From: Gnetum montanum
Lineage: Eukaryota; Streptophyta; Gnetopsida; Gnetales; Gnetaceae
Reading direction: 5' to 3'
Assembly (NCBI GenBank): GCA_015680685.1
Contig: MNCI01004089.1
Span: 362,674-426,673 of the forward strand
DNA length: 64,000 nt
The notes under the pieces are model-generated. The model saw only the letters and a list, made by a program, of their open reading frames with translations. It searched no databases and was not told the origin of the DNA. Below are positions 1 through 10,868 of the stretch, piece by piece. Each line of letters begins with the position of its first letter. Position 1 is the first letter of the stretch. A program made the position numbers and the translations under genes.

Positions 1-112
1 TCTTAATTGTGCTCCTAGGCACTGTATTTATAGGCTTGGGAGCAACTACTCTAATAATTAGAGTAACCACTCTAATAATTAGAATAAACCACTAGAGTAA
101 TCGCTCTCATCA
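1..112 (-). mobile_element. LTR fragment, 36-bp-repeat type (start of U3)
   Basis: Read on the - strand this starts TGATGAGAG at 112, passes through a short stretch of the CTAATAATTAG-containing repeat and reaches a TATA box (CCTATAAATAC) near position 30. It matches the start of the 5' LTR of element A (9713 onward) but has far fewer repeat units. The rest lies left of the window. The bases right after it, TATGG, match the sequence expected in the older LTR at 113-645, so it probably inserted into that LTR. Confidence 0.75.
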
Positions 113-645
113 TATGGTTTAGTCAAAAGTAAGGTATATGATTGTTGATGTTGTTCTTGCCTTATGCCACTTCTAATGATAATAGAGAAATTAATTATTT
201 AATATAATTAACAATGGAAAGTAATATCTAAACTAGCCTACAGACGATGAGTGTCTATTCCCAGCTTGTTGTACACATCCTAAACCCATGTATCCACTAG
301 TGGGATTGCCAAGCACTATGCTACTAGGCAAACCAAGCAATAATGCTCTTGGGATTATCAAGTGAATACGTGTTTACACTCAAAATTAGTCATACTTATT
401 CCATCAATTCATTAATGTGCATGGAAATGTAAATATTAACTAAGTACATGGAACATGAATTGCATTAAAAGTAAATTTAATCTAAGTCAAAGTGATGCAA
501 TGAATAAGAATCAATCTCAATCTTATTGCCATTCATAGAATGTGTACAGGGACATTGCCACTCAAATAAGATGTTGTACAACTGACTCAAATCCACATTG
601 CAGGCACTCATTGACTTTTCTCTATGATTATGGAATAAAACTGCA
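113..645 (-). mobile_element. Older degraded LTR, host of the 1-112 insertion
   Basis: This aligns by eye with the solo LTR at 19389-20243: the same order of TATGGTTTAGTC, then blocks resembling 'ccactagtgggattgccaag' and 'caatctcaatcttatt' (the reverse of the LTR AATAAAGATTGAG polyadenylation region). There is no coding potential; the short ORF at 477-683 lies inside LTR sequence. It stops where the duplicated segment begins at about 646. Confidence 0.65.
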
Positions 646-1192
646 AGAGAACTTAGTAGTACCATAAATGATTTTATTTGCATTGATAAATTTTATGTTC
701 AAAATATTTTAGACTTTACATAAATGATTTGTACATGGATCATTTATTATAAAAAAAATTTTGTTGATTTATAGTAATGGAAATTATTTAATTGAAATTT
801 TGTCCACTTGGAAACCATTGGCTTAGATATATATGTATTATATATATCTATAATTTTTGAGAGAGGATTTTCTTCCTTTACAAAAAATCATGTCTTACAA
901 TAAAATATTCCCAATGCATGAACAATGAACACGATTTCAAAAAACTAATCTTTCACTATCTTACATGGAACAAGATTTACAACTCAAATCTCCATAAATG
1001 TTGACAATAGAGTTTAAAGAAAACATTTTACATTTTAGTCCAATTTAAACATGTGGAGATGTAATTTTAATTTTCATTAGTTTGATTTCTTTATATTGCA
1101 TACTTTAGTATTCTAACAACTTCAATTCTTCAACTAGAATAGCTTGAACCTATATTAGGTTAATATTTTTTTCAAGTTAAAGTCTAATGCCC

Positions 1193-2878
1193 CATATCTG
1201 TACATGTGACCTTAACATTATGTTAAATACTTTGTTAATATATTTGTAGATGTGTCTAATACTTCTAAGTAATATAGAGACTCTTGATTAGGTGATATAA
1301 GTAAGTTTACTATCTATTTTAAAGCTTATTAGTATTATTATTATTAGATATAACTAATGAATAAGCATGATAAAATTTAATATTATTTTAGAATAGCACT
1401 ATGAAACTAATGTAATGTAGATCCATGGTTTATTCTGGTATTTAGTTAAAATTTTTAATTTATTTAATATTTAATTAATTAAAACACATACAAAATTCAT
1501 AATTGTTCGATCATGCTCTAACTCAATTTTACATCTAGAGTATAGTTCTATAATTAGTTTCTCAATTAAGGCTTAGATTTTAATATTTAATGTTAAATGA
1601 GTAAAAAAGTACCTTATAGGTATATATTTTCTTTGATTCAATTAAAATATTAATTTCTAGCATGGTGACTATGACGTATACTTACTACAATCAACTCAAC
1701 ATCTCTAAAATTTTGAATTTACAAAAGTTTAGTATCAATGATTTTTAGTGGAAAATAGAAAAAAGGACCAAAAATAAATTTGAAACTATCATAGCTTATA
1801 ATATAAAAGTGACTAAAAACAAGATAGAAAGGTGAGGCCACAAGAAAAGTCAATGGGGTATGGGATGTATGCTTTATGACATGCTTATGATTACATCTTT
1901 CTTTTAATATGATATTTATCTGCTTCATATAAATGGCTAGAAAAGGACCAAGCACTCATTTAATAGGGAACATGTAGCTTTCTTAAGTGTTGTCACTCTC
2001 ACATATCCCCTTTCTCATAAGATCTTACTTATCAAAGTCAAATAGTAATGATGCCATAAATAAAGTAAATTTAGAAAATAGGTTGTTCATTCTTTACCCA
2101 CTCTATAAAATTTCGTGCATAGGTCTTTGTCCAAGCCTTAGGGTCTACTTAATCATATAAATAGAGGGGGTTTGCTCTCATTTTCACATTTTTCCAAGAG
2201 AGAGGAGACTATGCTAGTTTGAGGTGCAAGGAGTAGAGGAGATAAAAAGAGAGAGGAGGTTATGTGAGGATGCTTCAACCTTGTCATTTGAGTTGAACAT
2301 GGGGACTATCATAGTGATCTTTGTGAGCTTTTGTGAAGGTATAAGAGGTTGAATTTGCTACGGTTGTTGGAGGCTTTCTTGAATTATTTTTTAGAATAGT
2401 TTTCTTTGGTTTTGTGAGAGGATTCTAGCTACAACCTCAACTTAAAGTATCTTCTTCCACCCAAATTGGTCAAACTCATTTCTAGAGGTGTGTATTCCAA
2501 ACCTTTGCTACACAAAAATTTTTAGTAGGTTTTTGTTATTGTATTAATTTAGACGAGGATTATTTCATAAAGATATGTGATTTCTTGTGAGTTGTGAGTC
2601 ATGAATTTGATTTTTTTTTTTTTTATCATACATGTATTGGGCTTATTGGTTAGCATTTTCTTTGGGTCATATGCACTTAATATTTTATGTATTTATGGTC
2701 GTTCTTAAGAAATGCCCCCCATCATTCTATTGAGACTAATGGTCTCTTGTATTGGCTACAAGGGTTTAGTTCTTAGAGGTTCTAGATAGTATTAGCCTCC
2801 ACCATTTTATCCAACACCACTGTTCTTCTTGCATGGGCTACAAAATGTTGTAGGGCTAAAGGAACTTAGGGTGTGACA
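1193..2878 (+). repeat. Possible degraded LTR of another retroelement family (copy A)
   Basis: The stretch begins at a sequence that is TGTAATGCCCC in copy B (mutated to TCTAATGCCCC here) and ends GTGTGACA. These short inverted ends resemble LTR ends of plant chromovirus-type Ty3 elements. A TATA box lies at 2156-2163. The following bases only weakly resemble a primer site, and no target-site duplication or second LTR was found. A decayed promoter of another kind is an alternative. Confidence 0.3.
2156..2163 (+). promoter_or_regulatory. TATA box (TATAAATA), copy A
   Basis: TATAAATA is followed by AGAGGGGG and a pyrimidine-rich stretch, a typical plant core promoter layout, and is conserved in copy B at 40130-40137. 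No open frame follows it. It may be the promoter of the possible LTR around it. Confidence 0.35.
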
Positions 2879-5800
2879 ATTCGATGACCAAAGAGTGCAT
2901 TGAATATATATTTAAAAATAAAATAAAACGAATATGTGCATATTGATGATTTTTTTTAGTCTCCTTAATATCATGGAAAACGAAGTGCACATGTTCTACT
3001 TTGTTGGGCATTTATGTTATCAATTTTTGAGAGGTTAAGAATTGAGTTATTATGTCCCAATTCATTGTTAAATGGTCCTTTGTTCAAGCTTGTATTTCTA
3101 TCAATGAAAAACATGAGGCTAGAATAATTTAATCATGAAGATTTTGAAGTTTTACACCTTGTTAATCCATCATGCAATTCAAGCTTGGTACATTTCAGTT
3201 GTTACTTTTATTTCCTTTCCATTTTTGCTATTGAGCTCATATAGTTTACTTATTTTGTTAAGTTACAATCAGAATTTTTAGTGTTTTAATGATGATTGTC
3301 CCTAATTTAGGGATTTCTACTTTTCTTTTCTTATGGTTGTTGCCCTTTATTTATTGTTTTTTGATATCATAAAAAAAATTAATAATGATAAGCATTTGCC
3401 TTTAGAAGTCATTTCTCTATTCCTTTTAATAAAAGATATAAGAGAATGTATCCATTATTTTGCCTTCTAATTTAAAATATTATAGAGATTGAAATGTGCC
3501 TTAGGCTAAAAGAAAACCTTGTAAAATCCTTGCTTTTATGAACTATGTTGATAATTATAAGTTCATATCTATTTTAGGCCCTCATTTTTCTCTATACTCA
3601 AATTTGATTGCCAAAAATTCAAGCCATACCCTAAGGCATTGTATGTCAAATTTAGAATGCCTTAAAATCGATGAAGTATTGGTTGATTTTCACATATGAT
3701 CACTCATCTAGGACCATTGGTGTAAGAAAACTACACCCTTTTTCTTTGACACAAAAGATGAACAAACTTTATGTGTTGTAACTACCAATTATTGATGTGC
3801 AAGCTAGTTCATTATATGGCATTTAAGAACTTACTTGAAATGATTAGTTATTTTCTCTATATTGTAAGTTGAGAATAGTGGATCTTAAAAGCCTAGAAGT
3901 CTCCTTGGGATAAGTCTTTCAATGCATAATGAATCTTTTGTACATTTTATCCTAGTTAAATTTTCCTCTTATGAAAAGTAAAATATTATTTATTTATTCT
4001 TGCTTGAATATGCTAACCTCCTATATTTACCAACAATTATGTTCTTTTATTTGTGTCAAGAAAAGAAAGAAAATATATGTATGATCATTCTATTTATTTG
4101 CTTTCCATAAAAATTAACTTCCATGAATTATGATTAGAAGCCCTTTGGACCCTAAAATAAGCAATTCATCTAAATTCACTATTAATAAATAGATGGATGA
4201 TGCATTTGATTGGTGTCTCCTATGTGAAGCATATAGTATTTCTAGGGATAATTAACTAATCGTTTTAATAATAATATATTTATCTCAATACCTTAAATAG
4301 ATGAGTAATACTATTTATTTATTTTGCATAGCCATAGAAGGTTTTCAACATGCAGGTACCATTCATGAATGTGTACCTATCTCATACCTCACATATAATC
4401 CTTGGTCACCTATCTTGAGGGTATATCAAAATGTTGTACAAAAATAATGGTTGAGCCAAGTCTTATTTGTGTGGCATAAAACCTAAAGATAACCAATTCA
4501 CAGTTGGATGGTAACTAGATTCTTTGAGTTGGATAACCCTCAATGTGAGAATGCAATGCTACATTACATGGGCAAAGTCATTGAAATTTAGATATTTTCA
4601 TTTCGATCCATTGTTTGATGCCTATTATAGATTAAATGATCTTGTTCGGTGAAAACATAGTGGAAGATTAGGATTATATGCAATCACATCTGTTGGTGTT
4701 GCTTGTAAAAATTATTTTTAAAAAATACTTACAAAAAGTAAGTCACACAAATGTTTAGTGTTTTTTGGCTTCTTAAGTGATGAGAAGTGTTAGCTATCAC
4801 CCTTCGCTATATTAAAGATAAATTATATGCAACCAATGCATCAATCCTTAGAATTATGAGAAGTAGTAAAGTCTCATCTTATCAACAACTTATTATGAAT
4901 AATGAGGAAAGAAGATACGTAGACCTTGTAATCAACCCATCATTTTAATTAGTCATATTGTTATTAGTTGCTATCTAGTGTAAGTCTAGCCCCATGTTTT
5001 AAGAGGATTACGAAACCTTTTTTTATTGAACTTAAAGAGTGGTTATTGGGATCCTACAAGAAAGCAAATCCTCCTTATTCTTATGTTTCTATCTAAATGA
5101 CTTGTTCTAATTGATTTTTTTTGTTTGCTTTTGAAAGAATTTTTTTGATAGCACAAACTATGTTGTTAACTTATTAGCATTATTTTTCTCATTTCAAGTA
5201 TCAATGACAATTATATTTAATAATCAAATATGGTTTCGTTTGTTGTGAAATCTATTCATTGGTTACTTACACTAAGCTATATTTGACAAGTTTTATAGTT
5301 CTTTGGCGGTGGCAGTGTTCCATATAATGTAATTTTTAATGGTCCATAGGAATGCATTGATTTTCATTTGACCTTTCAAATACTCAGTTATTGAAGCTTT
5401 TTGGTTTGTTTGCTACTGTATCATTATGTAAATAGTTCCATAAAATTTTATTTTTGATGTTGTTATGAGCTTGAATTTCAAATCCCTCAATATACAATTG
5501 TTTAACCTTTTGATGGCTTTCAAATTCATCATACATAAGTAAGTTGGTATCTTATGGAGCTATTGGAATTGTCTTTTCTCATATTTAATTTATTCAATTG
5601 AAGGCCATCAAGTAATTCTCTTAAAACTATTTCATATTTTTGTGTAGTAATAACCATAAACATGACTTCTATCATCATCATCATTCTAGCCTTGTCCCAA
5701 CAAAATGAGGTCAACCACAAACACGAGTTCTATTTGATTTTCAATTTTACAATCTTAAGGAATGCCATGTCAATTAAGTCCATAAGAGATTCTTAGGCAA

Positions 5801-6600
5801 CAATTGGAGTTCTAATCGAAAAGAGTTCTCCTAGCCTAAGCATTGTTGATAAAAATTATGCATTTTGAAAGTTTGGGACACGACTAAAGTCTCAATTCCC
5901 TATTATTGATTGATGATGAATATACATATTGGTAGAAGGAATCACCATGGAGCATACTAATACCATAGAGAATGTTAAGGTTGGTTTAATTAATGTTATG
6001 AAAGCTTTCTTTGCAAAGAAATAGTACTAGTTTTTTGAGAACAAAATGATCGATATTTTACCATCATTGCATGTGAAAACTATAACAATGAGCTTGCTAA
6101 TTAACTAGGAAATTAAATATAGAGAAAGTTAATTAGTTGAATGAAATGTTCTAATTCCTTGCAATGATATAGCTCTCAAAAAAATATCTCTACTAAATTT
6201 ACGATTGTGCCCATGAGATATGAACTCATTGGTATGCAGCTCTTAAGAAGAAAGTAGCACTTTCAAATATCAATACCAGTTAGCTTCCCATCTTCTTGTC
6301 CATATGGTACAGTTTGAATCTCATCCAGTTATCTTCCCATCTTCTTGTCCATATGGTACAGTTTGAATCTCATCTGAATGTTGATGCAATTTAACAAACC
6401 ATCACTGGCCTTGGCAGATGGCGCTAAGATACTTAATCGTTATGAATCACATATCCTGTCTTCTAGAGTTCAAGCTTGCACATGCATTCTGTTTTAACCG
6501 ATAAAATGATCAATATTTCATTTCACTCTTTTTTCCCCTAAATTTACTCGTTGATTTTCATCATTAAGCTGCCCCATAAAACGACCGTCTAAAGCAGTCA
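2879..6600. other. Non-coding interior of copy A
   Basis: AT-rich DNA with stops in all frames. I recognise no protein, RNA gene or LTR. It has a collinear partner in copy B (40890-44882 and 53711-54350), so it is part of the duplicated segment. It may be the worn-down inside of an old retroelement, but no domain is legible. Confidence 0.6.
6277..6374 (+). repeat. 49-bp tandem duplication specific to copy A
   Basis: Two consecutive 49-bp units (6277-6325 and 6326-6374) begin CAGTTA and differ at one base (AGC versus ATC). Copy B has one unit at about 54047, so the duplication arose after the segment was copied. Confidence 0.85.
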
Positions 6601-6807
6601 TATACATTGTGCCCTTTGTTATTGAATAAAGTTTCCCTCGTCATTATGGGTTATGTATTCTTCTTGTTTATTTTAATTTTTTTAAATTCTTGTATTCAAG
6701 AAGGATGTAAAATGCTCAGGCGGAAGACAGACAACATGTTTGAATATGTATGGATATTAAAGATTACATGTTTCTCTCATAGCTTTCCAACCTAACTGGC
6801 TTTCCAG

Positions 6808-7168
6808 GGAGATGCTTATTCTGGAGATGCTTATTCTTTAAGCGTATATGCAGTAGATCAAATTGTAAAGATGGGAACAGTCGATTATGGCATATGTAAG
6901 GGGAAGCCAAAGGATGGAAAACCATGCACAACTGCCATAAACAAGTTCTGTTGGCACTTGTAATTCTACATTTTATCAATAGCTCATTTGAGTTATTGTA
7001 TTTGTTTAATTGTTCAAATACTATTATTTTGATCTTAATCTCATTATTGGGATGTTGCAGAAGTCATGGACCACATTGTCAACTGTACACTATTTTTAAG
7101 TATTCTGAAGTTACCTTCCAGACTTCTCAGAAGAAATATATAACAAAACGTGCAGAGTTGGGTGGAGG
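6808..7168 (+). pseudogene. MCM10-like zinc-finger gene fragment (copy A)
   Basis: MCM10 is a DNA-replication factor that binds DNA through a conserved zinc finger. An exon-like block at 6808-6959, after acceptor TTTCCAG, encodes a serine/valine segment, then VDYGICKG and GKPKDGKPCTTAINK. This matches the family's CKGKRKDG...INK signature. A small block at 7061-7085 (GPHC) and another at 7122-7168 (TSQKKYITKRAELGGG) match the residues that follow in the finger. Copy A is damaged: a 15-bp duplication (GDAYSGDAYS), a lost serine codon before VDYG, and an internal deletion that destroys the second donor (GTAAGT in copy B, GTACAC here). Only the zinc-finger part is present, so this is a captured fragment. 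Confidence 0.65.
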
Positions 7169-7463
7169 GTTAAGTGTTAGAAATAAATCTGAAACATAAC
7201 ACATTATAAACGGGTAGTGTATTGCGTGCATACATCAACCAATCAAACAGGCTACCAATCATACACTTGAGTTATTTTCATGAATTTGTAAAATTCATAC
7301 ATGACTTGAACTTAAACTATGTCAATTACAGTTTCAAAATTTAATTCATATGGTTGCAGAATATGCACCTCCCAATTCTCTCTGGAAAAGCAGTAGAGGG
7401 CAACTTCTGGAATACATTCATACTGTCTATTCAAAAGAATGGGAAATGCATATATTTCAGCCT

Positions 7464-8415
7464 TCACCTTGGTGCAAGATTAAGATTGAAGGAGCGACCT
7501 GCATTCATCCTTGCTGTCCTCCTCCTCCTCCGAGAACGAGTCACAGTTGGAGTTGAAGAAGTGATATGAACAACTGGTGAAGAAGGCAATGGCTCTTCCG
7601 AATTAAACAATCCCAACTCAACCGAGAAATCCCTTCCACCAGACAACTCATAAACGAGGGTAAACAGTTCATGATCACTCACGTCTCCATCATTGCTTCT
7701 CCAACTCACAATTCTCAGCGGCTCCTGCTCCTCTCACGCCTCATCCATTGCTCTTTTTCTTTCTGCACATTCATCTGGAAACAAGAGCTGAATGCAGTTC
7801 CAAATCATTGAATTGACCAGAGGCCCCTGCCTGCCAAAATTAAGCTCTCCACAGCACTTAGGGCATCGGCTGCCGCAGGATCTTAAAGAATCAATTAGGC
7901 AAGCTTTGCAGAAAGTGTGGGAGCAGGATACTGTGCAAGGCTCGTAGCATAAATCCAAACAAACAGAACAAGCCAGCACATCTTTCAGCTGTTGTAATCT
8001 GTCAGCTTCTTCTACATCATCAAAAAATTCTATCTCATTAAACTTATTCGAAAAATTCCTACCGTCTCCTTCTGGCAACCTACCGTCTCTTTCTGGCAAC
8101 ATAAATTCAGTTTGGCATTCAAACTTAATTAACCAAGAGCCCTTTAAAACAGTCATCATAAAAAAAAATATGAAGGGCATTCAAAGTTAATTCGCCCAAA
8201 ACCCTTTGAAGCAGTCATCATAAAAAATATGAAGGGCATTCAAAGTTAATCAGCTCAAAGCCCTTAAAGCAGTCATCATAAAAAATATGAAGGGTGCGGA
8301 ACAAACCTGAATCAGGCTCTCTTAGAGCTGCTGCTTCAGCCTCCTTAGGGTATGTAGAAGCAGGTTCAAAAACCCTAGTCAACTTCCGGGGCCTGCTGCA
8401 AGAGGAAGAATCCAC
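7464..8415 (-). pseudogene. RING-finger protein gene, copy A (nonsense mutation)
   Basis: Counterpart of the intact-looking gene at 55251-56377. The C3HC4 RING and its flanks are readable from about 8090 down to 7734. There the codon read as CGA (Arg, in AREEQEP) in copy B has become TGA (7734-7736, - strand), a CpG transition that cuts off the C-terminal 80 residues. The reading continues after it to the same final residues (FNLNLAPR) and stop at 7464. An 18-bp duplication at the exon-2 acceptor repeats TTGCCAGAA. Exon 1 is interrupted at 8415 by the assembly fault at 8416-9044. Probably a pseudogene, unless the TGA is a sequencing error. Confidence 0.75.
8116..8294 (-). repeat. Intronic ~60-bp minisatellite (copy A)
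   Basis: Three tandem units of 62, 59 and 58 bp, each starting CATTCAAA on the + strand and ending TATGAAGGG. They vary mainly in the length of an A-run. They lie within the predicted single intron of the RING gene. Confidence 0.85.
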
Positions 8416-9044
8416 NAGGGCGCAAGATTTCAATCTTTGTTCCAGCAGGAGCATCCGAATCAGATTTGTTTTCATTCCAGAGAAACCAAGCAAGTCAAGC
8501 AACGATGCCGGCTCTTCTTCGGGGAAAGAAAAGGAGCACATACGAATCTGGTCCAGCTCCGGGTCCGCAGTTGCAGTTCAATGATAACGATCTTATTGGG
8601 TCTGCTGATGCTGATGCTCCCTCTGCTGCTGTTCGAGAATCCCCAGTAAGGTCGAGCAGAAGATACAACTTGAGAAATCGCAGATTGATGTCCTCTGNGC
8701 TAAATATCCTTAATAAAGCCAAGCTTTCATAAATACTAAAATTGGAAAGCAAGAATCTGAAAAAGCTTCGAAGTTTTTACCGTGGCTACCTCAGCTTTGT
8801 ATTCGTTAGCCTTCTTCGTCTTCGAAAAGCCCTAAATTTAAACGGGCACAGCGTTTTAAAACAGGGCAACGCCTGCAAATTCTTCACCATCGAGCGAACC
8901 CAGTAGCCACTCGGCGATAGAGCTTAGGGCGCAAGATTTCAATCTTTGTTCCAGCAGGAGCATCCGAATCAGATTTGTTTTCATTCCAGAGAAACCAAGC
9001 AAGTCAAGCAACGATGCCGGCTCTTCTTCGGGGAAAGAAAAGGN
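8416..9044. other. Assembly fault: two contigs placed in the wrong orientation between single Ns
   Basis: Single N bases sit at 8416, 8698 and 9044. The blocks between them, 8417-8697 and 8699-9043, are reverse complements of copy B sequence around 56185-56455 and 56345-56706. Flipping each in place restores copy B order. About 107 bp at their ends (8417-8523 and 8937-9043) are identical and so counted twice. Sequence matching copy B 56707-56930 is missing. Coding reads on the + strand here (8294-8732) are exon 1 of the RING gene backwards. Confidence 0.9.
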
Positions 9045-9712
9045 GGTAAGACTTTTGATTTGGAAGTTTCAAGTTATTGGTTTAATTTTGGTGGGTAATA
9101 CTCATTCCCTAATAAATTTTAAATTAAAAGATTAAAAATCTTGAATTAAATATTGTTAGAAAACCCCTAATAGTATTTGAAAAAATATTTTGAAGTTGAA
9201 GATGTAGAAGACCATCAAAAAGTGACATATGTTGAAACCAAATGATGCTCCTATCAAAGATTGGTCACTTAAGCAATTCATGCTAAAGCAATCTTCCAAT
9301 ATGTATTTGCTAGTAAAAAGATTTAGTGGCAAGACCATGAGCAAACCAAACTTACATTTAAGGGTTTAATTCTTTTTAAGCTCATGAATTGCAAATGAAT
9401 TTTTAAATCTTCTTTTTGTTCATTTTTCAAAATAGCTTAATATCAATTTAATACCAATTTTAATTAACTTATTTTCATATCGTTATTTAAAGAGAGTGTT
9501 AATTTGCTTATGTAATGTAAAAGAATTTCTAAATCTCCTTTTTATTTAATTTTTCCTGGAAAGGCTTAGTAAAGCAATTTCAATCCCAATCTTGATTGAA
9601 CTTAGTTGCAAGTCTTTATCTATTTTTTCAAATAATTAAGATATTAGCTTAGTGATAAGAGTCTTGGCATTAGTTATAAATTAAAAAATTTCTATAAAAG
9701 GAATTCTAAAAC
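9045..9712. other. Non-coding right end of copy A with SINE-like motifs
   Basis: Matches copy B 56930-57600. It opens with GGTAAGACTTTTGATTTGG...GGTTTAATTTTGG and later has TTAGCTTAGTGATAAGAG, both resembling tRNA A- and B-box pairs as seen in tRNA-derived SINEs. There is no gene. Confidence 0.5.
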
Positions 9713-10732
9713 TAATGAGAGCAGTTATTATTGAAGCAGTCACTCTAATAATTAAAGCAATTATTATTGGAGTGATTACCCTAATTATTAGAGCGGTTAT
9801 TATTGGAGTGGTTACTCTAATAATTAGAGTGGTTTTTATTAGAGGAGTTACTTTAATTATTAGAGCAGTTATTATTGAAGTGGTTACTCTAATAATTACA
9901 GTGGTTATTATTGGAGCAGTTATTCTAATTATTAGAGTGGTTTCTCTAATTATTAGAGTAGTTGCTCCCAAGTTTATAATACAGTGCCCAGGCACACAAT
10001 TGAAAAGAAGTCTTTTAGCAGTCAAGTAGCGAAACTCTTGTAATCTGTTTGAAAGTTAGAGTGTTTTCCAAGTGCCCGCAGTAGGAGGTCAAAGTATGGA
10101 CGGATCTTTATTCGACCATTGTGTACCTGAGCACACCTTGTGTACGGCAATAAAGATGAGCTCTTCGATTCATCCTTGTAGCATTTGAGATTTGTTTTCT
10201 TACGCATTTCTTTTATTTTATTTTCTTATGTATTTATTTTATTTTATGCACTTTACATTTATGTTATTAGCGTAGCAATTCATTTTGATTAATTAAGCAA
10301 ATCGTTAAATTACACAAGCACGACCACTTCGAGCATGTGTGTAATGCTTGGTAACCCAATAACGATTAGCGTTTGGTAATCCCAGCAGTGTTGCACTGGT
10401 TCAAGATGTGTACGGCAAGTGTGAATAGATGCTGGCGTTAGGATTAGTTAAAACTTAGTTAATGAGTAGTTAAGTTAAATTAGTCACTTAGTTACCTCTC
10501 TCCTTCCCTATTAGCACAGGACATAAAAACATAAAAGATATAAAAATCATATGCCTCAAGCTTACTTAACCATACAATCATAACATACATGTAAGTTTGG
10601 GAAGACAACGATCAATCAACCCGTCCTTGTTCCACAAGGGGCATAAGCACTTAGTCCTTGGAATTCAACCGGATCGTGCGTAAAACACTCGTATTCGTAT
10701 GGTTGAGCATAAGGGTACCTCGCCACTCATCA
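9713..10732 (+). mobile_element. Element A 5' LTR (1020 bp)
   Basis: Starts TAATGAGAG (family start TGATGAG, one G lost to A) and ends CTCATCA just before the primer site. The first bases overlap host sequence ACTAAT, so the exact start is uncertain by a few bases. U3 is made of 36-bp repeats, then GTTGCTCCC and a TATA-like TTTATAATAC near 9975. An AATAAAGATGAG polyadenylation signal lies near 10150. No GATATCG motif is present, unlike its own 3' LTR. Confidence 0.82.
9721..9957 (+). repeat. 36-bp tandem repeat in U3: six units plus a 21-bp partial
   Basis: Units start at 9721, 9757, 9793, 9829, 9865 and 9901, followed by a 21-bp partial. Each holds TTATTATTG and a near-palindrome that alternates between CTAATAATTAG and CTAATTATTAG. 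The repeat sits directly upstream of the TATA-like box, where enhancers lie in plant LTRs. Because 36 is a multiple of three and the unit lacks stops, both strands show spurious Ile/Val-rich ORFs. Confidence 0.93.
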
Positions 10733-10733
10733 T

Positions 10734-10751
10734 TGGCACCGTTGCCAAGGA
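10734..10751 (+). promoter_or_regulatory. Primer-binding site, Asp-tRNA type
   Basis: TGGCACCGTTGCCAAGGA, one base after the LTR. It differs from the complement of the plant tRNA-Asp 3' end (TGGCGCCGTTGCCGGGGA) only by three G-to-A changes, the signature of deaminated methylcytosine on the other strand. Confidence 0.88.
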
Positions 10752-10868
10752 CTTAGTTGTTTGTGTGCTAACTAGAACATAGGAAATCATTCACATCGTT
10801 GGAATGAACCCTTAGGGTTGGCTGAGAAAATAATAAACAAGAATACATTACACACTGAATAGACAAGT

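Larger units (their letters stand above)
646..9712. repeat. Copy A of a 9-kb direct segmental duplication
   Basis: From AGAGAACTTAGTAG onward this stretch is nearly collinear with 38683-44882 plus 53711-57605 (copy B), in the same orientation. Small differences include a 49-bp tandem duplication here at 6277-6374, and an extra block of roughly 110 bp in copy B at about 43138-43247. Copy A lacks the two LTR insertions found in copy B and so supplies their empty sites. It carries an MCM10-like fragment and a RING-finger gene. Its right end is cut by element A. Confidence 0.9.

Noticed and set aside
2156-2870. Possible host gene starting at the TATA box
   Set aside because: No open frame or homology follows in either duplicated copy.
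8294-8732. + strand ORFs and an apparent inverted copy of the RING exon
   Set aside because: Explained by flipped contigs between single Ns; on the correct strand this is exon 1 of the RING gene.
9721-9957. CRISPR-like regular repeats
   Set aside because: Units are contiguous with no spacers and lie in an LTR of a plant genome.
9681-10029. Overlapping Ile/Val-rich ORFs of 104 and 114 codons on both strands (also at 16760-17183)
   Set aside because: They are translations of the 36-bp tandem repeat, whose length is a multiple of three and which lacks stops on either strand.
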